A stretch of 64,000 nt of DNA from Candidatus Harpocratesius repetitus (GTDB lineage: Archaea > Asgardarchaeota > Lokiarchaeia > Sigyniarchaeales > Promethearchaeaceae). Positions 40,412-48,627 of this stretch are shown here, one piece after another. The DNA lies in NCBI GenBank assembly GCA_021498095.1, contig JAIZWK010000001.1, positions 3,039,450-3,103,449 on the forward strand. The letters are read 5' to 3'. The position numbers and the translations under genes were made by a program. How positions within the stretch are numbered: position 1 is the first letter of the stretch; every line of letters starts with the position of its first letter. The notes beneath the pieces were generated by a model. That model saw only the letters and a program-made list of their open reading frames with translations. It was not told the origin of the DNA and made no database searches.

Positions 40412-40765
40412 TTAAGCATGATTACCAAAAACAATCACCTTATCTGCTGTTGCAGTTAAATTTGATAATTCACCTAAACCAGTTATATCTGCTCCATCAA
40501 TTGCATTCTCTTTAAAAATTGCAAAATTATCTGCCCATGTTTGGCATGCTATGATTGGAACACCTAACTTTTCTAATTCTGAGGGAATATTACGAGTATT
40601 TTTCCCTAAATGAGCACCTTTTTGAATATTAAGAACACCACTTCCAAAAAAGAAAATGCCCAAAATTTCGTGGTTTTTTTCTTTTGCAGCATGTACAATA
40701 TTCAAGAGAGTATAAACAGGTTGAAATTTTAGGAATTCAGTCATTACAACAAAAGCTAGCTTCAT
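40412..40765 (-). CDS. DsrE/TusD-family sulfurtransferase subunit
   Basis: MKLAFVVMTEFLKFQPVYTLLNIVHAAKEKNHEILGIFFFGSGVLN starts the DsrE/TusD fold, and the active Cys is in PIIACQTWADNFAI. The frame extends upstream to 40816, but the ATG at 40765 is preceded by GGAG at a good distance and gives the family-typical start. It follows tusA directly. The trio resembles the TusBCD complex used for tRNA 2-thiouridine synthesis, or DsrEFH of sulfur oxidisers. Confidence 0.83.
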   Translation of the reverse strand: MKLAFVVMTEFLKFQPVYTLLNIVHAAKEKNHEILGIFFFGSGVLNIQKGAHLGKNTRNIPSELEKLGVPIIACQTWADNFAIFKENAIDGADITGLGELSNLTATADKVIVFGNHA

Positions 40766-40812
40766 TTGTTCATTCTCCATCAATATGATTGAAAAAAAAA
40801 GAAAAAATAAAA

Positions 40813-41037
40813 TCAATCTTTTTTAATTAAAAACGTAAAAACACCATTATCTTCCTTCATCTCTACCAGGGTGCATCCTGTCTTTTTTAATAACGGAGGT
40901 ATATCGACTTTTGCACCTGCATCATCAGCCACAAACTCGAAAGTTTGTCCTGAAGTCATTTTTTTGATTATTTTTTTTGTTTTCAGGACGGGCATGGGAC
41001 ATTTGAGTCCTTTAAAATCTTCTGTAAAATCTGCCAT
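40813..41037 (-). CDS. tusA: TusA-family sulfur carrier
   Basis: A short TusA protein with FKGLKCPMPVLKTKKIIKKM (intact CPxP) followed by GQTFEFVADDAGAKVDIPPLLKKTGC. ATG 41037 (MADFTEDFKGLKCP) is preferred over the TTG at 41073 that lengthens the frame. First gene of the tusA-dsrE-dsrF-dsrH unit; it presumably delivers persulfide to the DsrE subunit. Third TusA paralogue of the window and the one most clearly tied to DsrEFH. Confidence 0.9.
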   Translation of the reverse strand: MADFTEDFKGLKCPMPVLKTKKIIKKMTSGQTFEFVADDAGAKVDIPPLLKKTGCTLVEMKEDNGVFTFLIKKD

Positions 41038-41134
41038 ATAATTCACGTCATATAAGATTGTATAAATCGACAATCGTCACCGATTCTCGAATAAAAGTGC
41101 ACATTTGTTTTAGTCTTAAAATAAAAGACCAAAA

Positions 41135-41174
41135 AATGTACAGTTAGTAATTTATTTATACAGATCTTAATAAA
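41135..41174 (-). promoter_or_regulatory. tusA-dsrEFH promoter with variant shared box
   Basis: Minus strand TTTATTAA (41174-41167), 22 bases, ACTGTACATT (41144-41135). The TGTACATT core and its distance match the hdrC and DsrE2-like promoters, although the CGACGG half is replaced by TTTTGG. A better TATA (TGTATAAATAAA) lies between, so the upstream element may not be the one in use. Confidence 0.35.
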
Positions 41175-41192
41175 TCTTTTTTCATTCTTTTT

Positions 41193-41717
41193 TCACTTTT
41201 TACTGAAATATTCAGCATAATATTGAATATATCCAGCATAAGCCATCAATGCTTCTGGGCTTTTAAAAACAATTTGAAAAGATTGAGTATTAATTGGCAA
41301 AAAATGAATATCAGAATGAATATAACGATAATTTTCTTGAAGTAATTCCATCATTAAGTTTGCATTATTATTAGGAAATTCAATTAAAAAAATCAATCCT
41401 GATTTTGGAAAAAATGCAATTATATCAGATAATTTGAAGAAAATATTTTCTTGAAAATTTATTTGTTCTGGTTGAATTTTTCTGAACAAATTACTTCGTT
41501 CTTGATATGTTTTAATAATATTTTGCTCACTTGTTCCAAAAATGATGAAACCTTTATCGAAAAACTCTAAAAATAGAGGAGATCTTGCTTTTTGTAAATT
41601 TTCGTTTAAGAATCTTTCGAAACGTTGTATATACGCAATTATTTCCCGTTGAGTGGTGCTCACCATTAAAAACATAATTTGGGAACTTGCGTCTGCCATA
41701 CTCTTTTGACCGATCAA
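41193..41717 (-). CDS. Hypothetical protein
   Basis: A 174-residue soluble protein I do not recognise. Alternating hydrophobic strands and helices (QIMFLMVSTTQREIIAYIQRFERFLNENL, PLFLEFFDKGFIIFG, DIIAFFPKSGLIFLIEFP) suggest an alpha/beta domain, with a final helix MAYAGYIQYYAEYF. No cysteine and no known catalytic motif. It is flanked by tusA (120 bases downstream) and nicotinate phosphoribosyltransferase (72 bases upstream), same strand, so it may belong to either unit. The start may be M1 or M7. Confidence 0.65.
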   Translation of the reverse strand: MIGQKSMADASSQIMFLMVSTTQREIIAYIQRFERFLNENLQKARSPLFLEFFDKGFIIFGTSEQNIIKTYQERSNLFRKIQPEQINFQENIFFKLSDIIAFFPKSGLIFLIEFPNNNANLMMELLQENYRYIHSDIHFLPINTQSFQIVFKSPEALMAYAGYIQYYAEYFSKK

Positions 41718-41789
41718 TAACTTATAAATTTAAGCACCATAACTAAAAAAAAAGAAAAATTCTGAAAAAAAATTGGGGCGTTTTTAACG

Positions 41790-42959
41790 CTACTGTGAGG
41801 TAAAAACACGTTTCAGATAATTTAGATATTGAACATCTTCACACATTCCCTTTTCGGGAGTATCAGATATTTTTGCTACTGGTTGATGATTACAACGAAC
41901 CATTTTAATAACAATTTGAATGGGTTTTGTTTCAGGAAAATCATTTGTGAGATTGGTGCCGATACCAAAAGAAACACCAATCCTATCACCAAAAGTGGTA
42001 AGTAAAGATTTTGCCCGTTCAAAATCCAATCCATCAGAAAAGATTACAACTTTTGTTTTAGGATCAATATTTAGATTTTGATAATGTTTTATGATTTTTT
42101 CGCAAGATTCTATAGGATCTCCGCTATCTTGGCGCACCCCATCATATAACTTCGCAAAATATTTATCAAAATCCCGCAGAAAGGCATCGATTCCTAGGGT
42201 ATCAGATAGTGCAATACCTAAATCACCTCGATATTCATCAACCCACTTTTGAAGCATGTATTTTTGACTATCGACCAAGCGCACACCTATTGCTTGACCT
42301 GCTTGAATGAATTCATGAGCCATCGTCCCTATCGGCTTAATATCAAATTCTTTTGCAAAGAACACGTTACTGGTTCCCACAAAATTTCGTTTGTTAATTT
42401 TTGATTGAACCAAAATTTTGAGAAGATTTCGCTGCCATTCAAAAGAAAATCGACGTCGGGTACCAAAATCTGCAAATCGATAATTATTTCCGAGAGAATA
42501 AGACAACTCAATCTTTTCTTGAAGTCGAGCAATGGCTCCATCATAATCAGGTTTTATTACATGGTGGTTAAAATAAATTTCATTTACAATAGCTAAAATA
42601 GGAACTTCAAATAAGATAGTCAAAAACCAAGGTCCTGCAATTCTAATTTGTAATTCCTTATCTTCCTCATAAATTTTAACGTGTTCACGATTAAGTTGGA
42701 GTAATTGTAAGAAATCAATAAAATCCTTTTTAATAAAAGGAAGACTTTGCAAGTATTCCAATTCATCTTTTGAAAAGCGTAATTTACAAAGAAAATCCAC
42801 TTCTTCTCGAATTTCATCAATATATGGAAGAAGATTAACTTCAGGAGTGCGACATTTAAATTTATATTCCACATCAATCTCTGGAAAGTGGTGCAGTACT
42901 ACCTGCTGCATGGTAAATTTATATAAATCATTATCCAGCAATGAATTAATTATCGGCAT
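41790..42959 (-). CDS. pncB: Nicotinate phosphoribosyltransferase
   Basis: A 389-residue enzyme making nicotinate mononucleotide from nicotinate and PRPP. The N-terminus SLLDNDLYKFTMQQVVLHHFP is the bacterial PncB-type signature, followed by FADFGTRRRFSFEWQ, FVGTSNVFFAKEFDIKPIGTMAHEFIQ (active-site His and phosphate region), DTLGIDAFLRDF, VRQDSGDP and KVVIFSDGLDF. The ATG at 42959 (MPIINSLLDNDLYKF) is preferred over GTG 42992. Together with pncA it forms NAD salvage. This type is rarer in archaea than the shorter archaeal NAPRTase, so horizontal origin is possible. Confidence 0.94.
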   Translation of the reverse strand: MPIINSLLDNDLYKFTMQQVVLHHFPEIDVEYKFKCRTPEVNLLPYIDEIREEVDFLCKLRFSKDELEYLQSLPFIKKDFIDFLQLLQLNREHVKIYEEDKELQIRIAGPWFLTILFEVPILAIVNEIYFNHHVIKPDYDGAIARLQEKIELSYSLGNNYRFADFGTRRRFSFEWQRNLLKILVQSKINKRNFVGTSNVFFAKEFDIKPIGTMAHEFIQAGQAIGVRLVDSQKYMLQKWVDEYRGDLGIALSDTLGIDAFLRDFDKYFAKLYDGVRQDSGDPIESCEKIIKHYQNLNIDPKTKVVIFSDGLDFERAKSLLTTFGDRIGVSFGIGTNLTNDFPETKPIQIVIKMVRCNHQPVAKISDTPEKGMCEDVQYLNYLKRVFTSQ

Positions 42960-43101
42960 AATGAACACATGAAAAATAATTGTTATATTCACAAGACATT
43001 TAATATTTAGTAATAGATGGAAGGAACTCCTTATTAACTGTGTGTGCTAGAATTATATTATGATCTATTACTAATAAATAAATGAAGTAAAGGAAAAAAA
43101 A

Positions 43102-43626
43102 ATGAAGAAAAAAGGATTAAAAAATGAAAAACATTTATTCAATTCATCAGATTCACCAAATCATAATGAAGATGAATTTGACTTGTTTGTTTCAGAATTA
43201 CAAATGAAGATCGATGAAGAAAATAGGAAAGATTTTTCAAAACATGCTTTAGAGCTTGGTGATAATCCTTACCACCACCAGATTCCAGAAAACTCTGAAA
43301 AAATGATCCAAGGTGAATGGAGAGGACCTTGTGGTGATTCTGTGCGTTGGTATCTTGATATCAAAAATAATTCCCAAAAAAAACCCTATATAAAGGCAGC
43401 TTATTACACTACAGATGGATGCACAACAACATCTATTGCGAGTTCTCAAACAGCATTATTGGTTGAAAATCTAACAATTTCACAAGCCCGTAAAATTAAT
43501 GATGACATTGTTCTCAAAGCTTTAGGAAATTTTCCAGAAAAAGATCATCATTGTGTAACGCTTGCATTAACTTCCCTAAATATAGCTTTAGATAACTTTG
43601 AAAAAAAAATCAATAAGAGGGTTTAA
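43102..43626 (+). CDS. IscU/NifU-like Fe-S scaffold protein
   Basis: A 174-residue NifU_N/IscU-like protein with a polar 45-residue N-terminal extension. The three scaffold cysteines are in WRGPCGDSVRWYL, TTDGCTTTSIASSQT and KDHHCVTLALTSL, with the usual spacing pattern. GGCAAS of canonical IscU is DGCTTTSIAS here. It would assemble Fe-S clusters with the cysteine desulfurase at 38352-39539, a plausible need given the many Fe-S proteins nearby. It ends overlapping the convergent gene by four bases. Confidence 0.85.
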   Translation: MKKKGLKNEKHLFNSSDSPNHNEDEFDLFVSELQMKIDEENRKDFSKHALELGDNPYHHQIPENSEKMIQGEWRGPCGDSVRWYLDIKNNSQKKPYIKAAYYTTDGCTTTSIASSQTALLVENLTISQARKINDDIVLKALGNFPEKDHHCVTLALTSLNIALDNFEKKINKRV

Positions 43627-43934
43627 AGATAACCTTCTTCATCCATTTCATCTATTTGATAATAATATTGCTTCAAACTATCTTTTGCTTCTTGCCACTG
43701 CTGTTCATCTCCACTGAGCAATGCATCTAAATGCCTTTCAAGCATTTTCATAGCAGCCAAACGCTCTCTTGGTGGAACTTTATTTAAACAAATTTCTAAA
43801 TCAACAAGATCATAAATTCCTATAGATTGTAGAATATCCCGCGTAAGATCTCGATCAGGATATGAAAGTTTTTTAAATTGAGCAATTTTTGCTAAAATTG
43901 CTTCTTTATCTAATTTTTGAGCTATTTTACTCAC
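43623..43934 (-). CDS. Small hypothetical protein
   Basis: A 103-residue all-helical acidic protein of unknown family: EAILAKIAQFKKLSYPDRDLTRDILQSIGIYDLVDLEICLNKVPPRERLAAMKMLERHLDAL. The IYDLVDLEICLNK segment and the following basic helix could form a compact bundle. One Cys. It lies just downstream of aspS on the opposite side of the IscU-like gene. Whether it is co-transcribed with another gene is unclear. Confidence 0.6.
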   Translation of the reverse strand: MSKIAQKLDKEAILAKIAQFKKLSYPDRDLTRDILQSIGIYDLVDLEICLNKVPPRERLAAMKMLERHLDALLSGDEQQWQEAKDSLKQYYYQIDEMDEEGYL

Positions 43935-44015
43935 CTGTTATCCATGAACTTTCATTATTAAGCATATTTTAAAGAGATCCAAAAGATATAAAAAAAAATT
44001 TCGAGTAAAGAAAAA

Positions 44016-45353
44016 TTAAGGATCAAGGCGATCAGGGGTGCGGGGATACATTACACATTCCTTAATTTGATCAACACCTGTAATTATTTGGAGCCATCTG
44101 GCGACTCCCATACCTAAACCGGCATGAGGAGGCATTCCATATTCAAATGCTTGTAAGTGACTTTTAAAACTATCAGGGTTAAGACCTTTTTCGCGCAGAT
44201 TTTTCTCTAACAAATCTCGTTCATGCACTCGAGTGCCACCAGATGCCAACTCCAACCAACCTTTTTGAAGATCAAAGCCGTGACTTAAAGTTGGATTCTC
44301 AGGATCATAATGAATATAAAATGGTTTAGATTCCATTGGCCACTTGATGATGAAATAATATCCTGGAAGAAGAGAATCCAATTTTCGATAAGCTTCTGTA
44401 GAGATATCTTTACCAAATTCTATTTTTATTCCTAATTTTTCATCAAGCATCTTAAGAATATCTTCATAAGTGTATCGAGGTAGAGGTAACTCTGGAATTT
44501 CAAATTTTTCCCATTGATTTAATTTTTTCAAATCTTCACTGCATCTTTCTTTAATTTTTGTTAAAACATGAACTACCATTCGCTCTACCATTTTTAAAAC
44601 ATCGGTGTAATCTGCAAATCCCATTTCCATATCGATTTGATAGATTTCACAGAGATGTCTGTTTGTAAAGGATTTTTCTGCCCTAAAACATGGTCCAATT
44701 TCAAAAACTCGCTCATAAACGCTACATAATCGTTCTTTGTATAATTGGGCGCTTTGTGATAAATAAGCATCTCGATCGAAATATTTGATTGGGAACAACT
44801 CAGTCCCTCCTTCGGTGGCGCTGCCAATGATTTTAGGTGTAATTATTTCAGTAAAATGCTCTGATATCAAGAAATTTCGTGTTTCTTCCAATAATACAGA
44901 CTGTATATGGAAAATTGCTAAATTTCGGGGATGTCGCAGATCTAAAGCCCTGTGATTTAAGCGAGTATCCAAGTCAGACATTGTTTTTCCAGTCATATCT
45001 AATGGAAGTTGTTCAACTGCTGAATTCATAATACGAATTTCTATTGGAATCAATTCTACACCATGAGGTGCTTTAGCAAATGCTTTCAGACTTCCTCGAA
45101 TAATAACTGACCATTGATGACCGATGGATTTCATTTTTTCAAATAATTCATCGCTAACAACTCCTTTTTTGGCTGTTACTTGAACTTGTCCGTATTTATC
45201 TTGAAGAACCATAAAAATCATTGCACCGAGTTTTCGGACTCTAGAAACCCATCCTGCAACAACTACTTCCTGATCGGCTAATTTCGGGGTTAAATCAGTT
45301 GAAAAATGTGTTTTTCGAAGATTGCCGAGAGGTTCATAAATTTCATTGCCCAT
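44016..45353 (-). CDS. aspS: Aspartyl-tRNA synthetase, archaeal/eukaryal type
   Basis: Class IIb synthetase with an N-terminal OB anticodon-binding domain (VVVAGWVSRVRKLGAMIFMVLQDKYGQVQVTA) and a catalytic domain: FTEIITPKIIGSATEGG, motif 2 FEIGPCFRAEKSFTNRHLCEIYQIDMEM, and motif 3 GLGMGVARWLQIITGVDQIKECVMYPRTPDRLDP. The short form without the bacterial GAD insertion is archaeal and may be nondiscriminating (also charging tRNA-Asn). ATG 45353 fits the family start; TTG 45410 and ATG 45371 are in frame. It is transcribed from the truD side, and the gap between the two genes contains a 32-bp dispersed repeat. Confidence 0.95.
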   Translation of the reverse strand: MGNEIYEPLGNLRKTHFSTDLTPKLADQEVVVAGWVSRVRKLGAMIFMVLQDKYGQVQVTAKKGVVSDELFEKMKSIGHQWSVIIRGSLKAFAKAPHGVELIPIEIRIMNSAVEQLPLDMTGKTMSDLDTRLNHRALDLRHPRNLAIFHIQSVLLEETRNFLISEHFTEIITPKIIGSATEGGTELFPIKYFDRDAYLSQSAQLYKERLCSVYERVFEIGPCFRAEKSFTNRHLCEIYQIDMEMGFADYTDVLKMVERMVVHVLTKIKERCSEDLKKLNQWEKFEIPELPLPRYTYEDILKMLDEKLGIKIEFGKDISTEAYRKLDSLLPGYYFIIKWPMESKPFYIHYDPENPTLSHGFDLQKGWLELASGGTRVHERDLLEKNLREKGLNPDSFKSHLQAFEYGMPPHAGLGMGVARWLQIITGVDQIKECVMYPRTPDRLDP

Positions 45354-45435
45354 AGATCTCTCAATGAACATTATTTCATTAACTTTTTCATCCTTTTTCA
45401 CTTTTTTCAACTTTTGAACACTTTAGTAACTTGTT

Positions 45436-45467
45436 AATGAATTGATCCTTCGTAATTAAAAATAGCC
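45436..45467 (-). repeat. 32-bp dispersed repeat, copy 2
   Basis: Exact reverse-orientation match to 7691-7722. This copy spans the last codons (Gly-Tyr-Phe), stop codon and 3' flank of truD, just before aspS, and has no partner arm of the inverted repeat that accompanies copy 1. Confidence 0.8.
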
Positions 45468-46865
45468 GATATCAATAAAGTGTTTCCGCAGCTCTGCAAG
45501 TAACATAGTCGCATACGTGCCTTTTGGAAGAGAAAATTCAAGCTTTACGCCATTTGGATCCAATTCGGGATATTTATTCAAGATATAAGCCTGCTGGACT
45601 TTTAAGTTAGTGGGAAAATTGTTTATAGCTCGAAATGTCCCCTCAAAAAGAAATAATTTAGGAAATTTATGATCAAAAAAATCTAATGGAAACTCATGCT
45701 TTTCCAATAAAGATGAATAAATTGGCTTAAAATAGGAAAATTTTTCTAAATTTGTTTTGTAACCTATAATTGGAGCAACAATTGCAGCACGATGATGTTT
45801 AAACGCCTTAATGATATTAGGATCATTCCAACCATCGCCCCCATGATATTGATAAAATATTAAAGAAGGATGCCCTTTTGGATCTTTTAATATTGAGACA
45901 ATATCACCATTTACAGGTTTATGTAGAAAGTCATTACGCTCTAATCGTTCGGATACTGCCAAATTGAACAAATAAGATTGATATGAAGATAAAATTAAAT
46001 TAATTAGGGAAGGTGGTAGACTTAAAATAGCCCCTTTGTAATCATTAGGATGATGATTTAAATATTGAACCATTCTTTTTTCATAATGAAGAGAGCGTGG
46101 TAAATCATCAGACCAAATACCATTCTGAGCATTTTCTGCCAATTTTTTCCTTGCTTCTCGAATTTTTTCGTACTCAAGTGGATATATTGTAAATAAAAAT
46201 TCTTCAACTGCCTCTTTGTATTGATGACAGAATAAATATCGCCCAACCAAATGAGAATTCGGTCGATGTTGCCCGAATCGCTGCATTCCATAATAGTTGG
46301 GAAATCCCCGCTCATTTATTTGATCTTTCCATTTTGTTATAATCGGCTCGATTTCAGAAAAAGGTCGTTCCGTATGTCGAATGTTAATTGTAAAACGATT
46401 TCCCCATAATCTTCCTAGTTTGACGTAATGGCGACTAGGTACGATTTGACAAATATCAATATTAGGATGCCGAAAATGGTGTAATCTTTCGATAAAATCA
46501 CCACGAACAGAAAATCTTTGAGAAGTAATGGCGGTATGATCCTTAATTCCTGCCCATTGAATATCAGATTCAGAAACATGTAAAAAATCTCGAATAACTT
46601 CCGCGGCATAAATTGTATCTGTATTTTTTTTTATCACTGTAAATTGAGTAAATTTACCAGAAGTAGTAAAGGAAAGATCTTGAGTAGAGGATTCTCTTGT
46701 GGTTAAAACTTCACCATTTGGAAGTATTTCCTGAACAATAAAATCAGCAATATCTTCCTTAATTCTTCCACCTATTGGAGGTGTATCTGTTGTATATCCC
46801 CTGATACCAACAAATCGACGCATTTGATCGTATATATTTCCATTCACAGTTGGTGAAAACGCCAT
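45456..46865 (-). CDS. truD: tRNA pseudouridine(13) synthase TruD
   Basis: A 469-residue TruD, making pseudouridine at tRNA position 13. The catalytic Asp is in IQWAGIKDHTAITSQRFSV; GRLWGNRFTINIR and FPNYYGMQRFG are family signatures. The archaeal size (over 400 residues) reflects the inserted TRUD domain. It lies between the ribosomal protein genes and aspS on the same strand, a translation-related neighbourhood. Its 3' end forms half of a 32-bp repeat found also at 7691-7722. Confidence 0.95.
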   Translation of the reverse strand: MAFSPTVNGNIYDQMRRFVGIRGYTTDTPPIGGRIKEDIADFIVQEILPNGEVLTTRESSTQDLSFTTSGKFTQFTVIKKNTDTIYAAEVIRDFLHVSESDIQWAGIKDHTAITSQRFSVRGDFIERLHHFRHPNIDICQIVPSRHYVKLGRLWGNRFTINIRHTERPFSEIEPIITKWKDQINERGFPNYYGMQRFGQHRPNSHLVGRYLFCHQYKEAVEEFLFTIYPLEYEKIREARKKLAENAQNGIWSDDLPRSLHYEKRMVQYLNHHPNDYKGAILSLPPSLINLILSSYQSYLFNLAVSERLERNDFLHKPVNGDIVSILKDPKGHPSLIFYQYHGGDGWNDPNIIKAFKHHRAAIVAPIIGYKTNLEKFSYFKPIYSSLLEKHEFPLDFFDHKFPKLFLFEGTFRAINNFPTNLKVQQAYILNKYPELDPNGVKLEFSLPKGTYATMLLAELRKHFIDIGYF

Positions 46866-46952
46866 AAAAACTCCGAAATCTCCTGAAACTTGATCACTAG
46901 AAATAAGTATAAAAAAAGAAAAAGGAAAAGGATAAACGATATTTAAATATAT

Positions 46953-47357
46953 TTAAACTCGTCGACCGCGTCGGCCACCAGCTCGCCGCGTTCCATCATG
47001 TGGTAATGGAGTTACTTCTTCAATTCGCCCAATTCGTAATCCCGAACGTGCTAAACCACGAATTGCTGCTTGAGCTCCAGGTCCAGGTGTTTTGGCACCC
47101 CTTCCTCCAGGTGCACGCACTTTAATATGTATACCACCAATGCCTTTATCCTTTAAAGTCATTGAAGCACGAGACGCCATTGACATTGCAGCATAAGGTT
47201 TAGCTTCATCACGATCACTTTTTACAACCATACCTCCAGAAATTCGGGTGATTGTTTCAGCTCCACTTAAATCGGTAATTGTTAAAATTGTATCATTATA
47301 ACTTGCGAAGAGATGAGCCACAGCCCATTTAATTCTTCTAGATGTAGACTTTACCAT
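46953..47357 (-). CDS. rps11: 30S ribosomal protein S11 (uS11)
   Basis: A 134-residue archaeal uS11: [36 protein letters not shown], then [63 protein letters not shown]. It is directly after S4 (one-base gap). In most archaea rpoD (RNA polymerase subunit D) follows; here truD comes next. Confidence 0.97.
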   Translation of the reverse strand: MVKSTSRRIKWAVAHLFASYNDTILTITDLSGAETITRISGGMVVKSDRDEAKPYAAMSMASRASMTLKDKGIGGIHIKVRAPGGRGAKTPGPGAQAAIRGLARSGLRIGRIEEVTPLPHDGTRRAGGRRGRRV

Positions 47358-47358
47358 A

Positions 47359-47925
47359 TTAATCTTCCTCCGCTCCAGCTACTTCTTCAGATGCTTTATC
47401 TTTTCTGGCAGCTCCGCCCCAAATCTTGCTGGCATCGATTTTAAAGGGTGAATTTGCAGCATAATCAACTTGATCATCCTTTTTAACTAAATATGAAGGA
47501 GAATCAATAATCGCCCCATTAACTGCAATATGCCCGTGAGTTACAAATTGTCTGGCTTGCTGAATGGTTTTTGCCAAGCCATTTTTATGAACTATTGTTT
47601 GCAGTCGTCGTTCTAAAATGTGCTCTACTGTGAGTGATAAGATATCATCTGTTGTGGCGTCTGCACCAACTAATCCAAGCTTTTCCAATCCAGAACGAAT
47701 TTCTGCAAATCGCTCTTCTCTTATCCCATCTGGTAAAGTACGATTGGCTCGGGCTAACTGTCGATAATGTGATAATTGATATTTATGCTTTCGAAACTCC
47801 TTTTTATTTCTAAGGCCATATTTACCTAAATAGGTAAACTCTTCGACAATCCGATCTTTCTCAAAAGGATTGTTAGGAGTTGCATATTTCTTTTTTAATC
47901 GTCGTGGATCTCCCATTATATTCAC
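47359..47925 (-). CDS. rps4: 30S ribosomal protein S4 (uS4)
   Basis: A 188-residue archaeal uS4 with [26 protein letters not shown] and the S4 RNA-binding domain ([52 protein letters not shown]). The acidic C-terminal tail is typical. It begins a few bases after S13, the archaeal order uS13-uS4-uS11. ATG 47925 or the internal ATG three codons on is the start. Confidence 0.97.
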   Translation of the reverse strand: MNIMGDPRRLKKKYATPNNPFEKDRIVEEFTYLGKYGLRNKKEFRKHKYQLSHYRQLARANRTLPDGIREERFAEIRSGLEKLGLVGADATTDDILSLTVEHILERRLQTIVHKNGLAKTIQQARQFVTHGHIAVNGAIIDSPSYLVKKDDQVDYAANSPFKIDASKIWGGAARKDKASEEVAGAEED

Positions 47926-47933
47926 CTATTTAA

Positions 47934-48431
47934 TTATTTCCCACCTTTAGCGGTCTTTCTCATATATCCAACGACAAGACCATGTCGACCGGTGGTTCTG
48001 GTGCGTTGACCCCGTACTTTCAATCCATACATATGGCGGATACCCTTCCAAGAGCGAGTACGTTTCATTCGATCTAAATCCATCTTGGTAATAAGTTCTA
48101 AATCATTTCCTGTTATATGACGATACTCGCCTGTGCGCAAATCTTTTTGACGATTGACCATCCATTTAGGAATTCCATATTTAACTGGATCGCGGATAAT
48201 TTCCACTAATTTTTCTTGCTGTTCTTCAGTTAACAGACCAATTCTAATGTTGGGATCTAATCCACTAACACGAATGATCGCGGTTGCCAACCTGCGTCCA
48301 ATTCCCCGTATCTTTGAAAGCCCAAATTCAAGTCTTCGATGTCCTTCAATAGATGTTCCAATAATCCGCAGGAGATTTCGGAATTCTGGGGTTTTTTGAT
48401 AATATTTTCTATCGAATAAGTTTTCAGGCAT
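47934..48431 (-). CDS. rps13: 30S ribosomal protein S13 (uS13)
   Basis: Archaeal uS13: FRNLLRIIGTSIEGHRRLEFGLSKIRGIGRRLATAIIRVSG, DPVKYGIPKWMVNRQKD, and the basic tail WKGIRHMYGLKVRGQRTRTTGRHG. The frame reaches back to 48479, but the ATG at 48431 has GGGG about nine bases upstream and gives the canonical length (about 165). It heads the small ribosomal operon with S4 and S11. No tRNA precedes it. Confidence 0.96.
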   Translation of the reverse strand: MPENLFDRKYYQKTPEFRNLLRIIGTSIEGHRRLEFGLSKIRGIGRRLATAIIRVSGLDPNIRIGLLTEEQQEKLVEIIRDPVKYGIPKWMVNRQKDLRTGEYRHITGNDLELITKMDLDRMKRTRSWKGIRHMYGLKVRGQRTRTTGRHGLVVGYMRKTAKGGK

Positions 48432-48627
48432 ATTCATATTCCCCGCGCGATTAGTTTCGCAAAATAAAGAAGAATGCATTGAATTTAGAATTTGCGAAAA
48501 AATAATGTAATGCAGAAAGATAGATAACTATGAAAATAATCAAGATTACCATCTTTGGTAAAATCAACGAATTTAAATTTTATGATTATCATGAAAAAAA
48601 GATTACAGATAAAATCTCTTGATTGCA

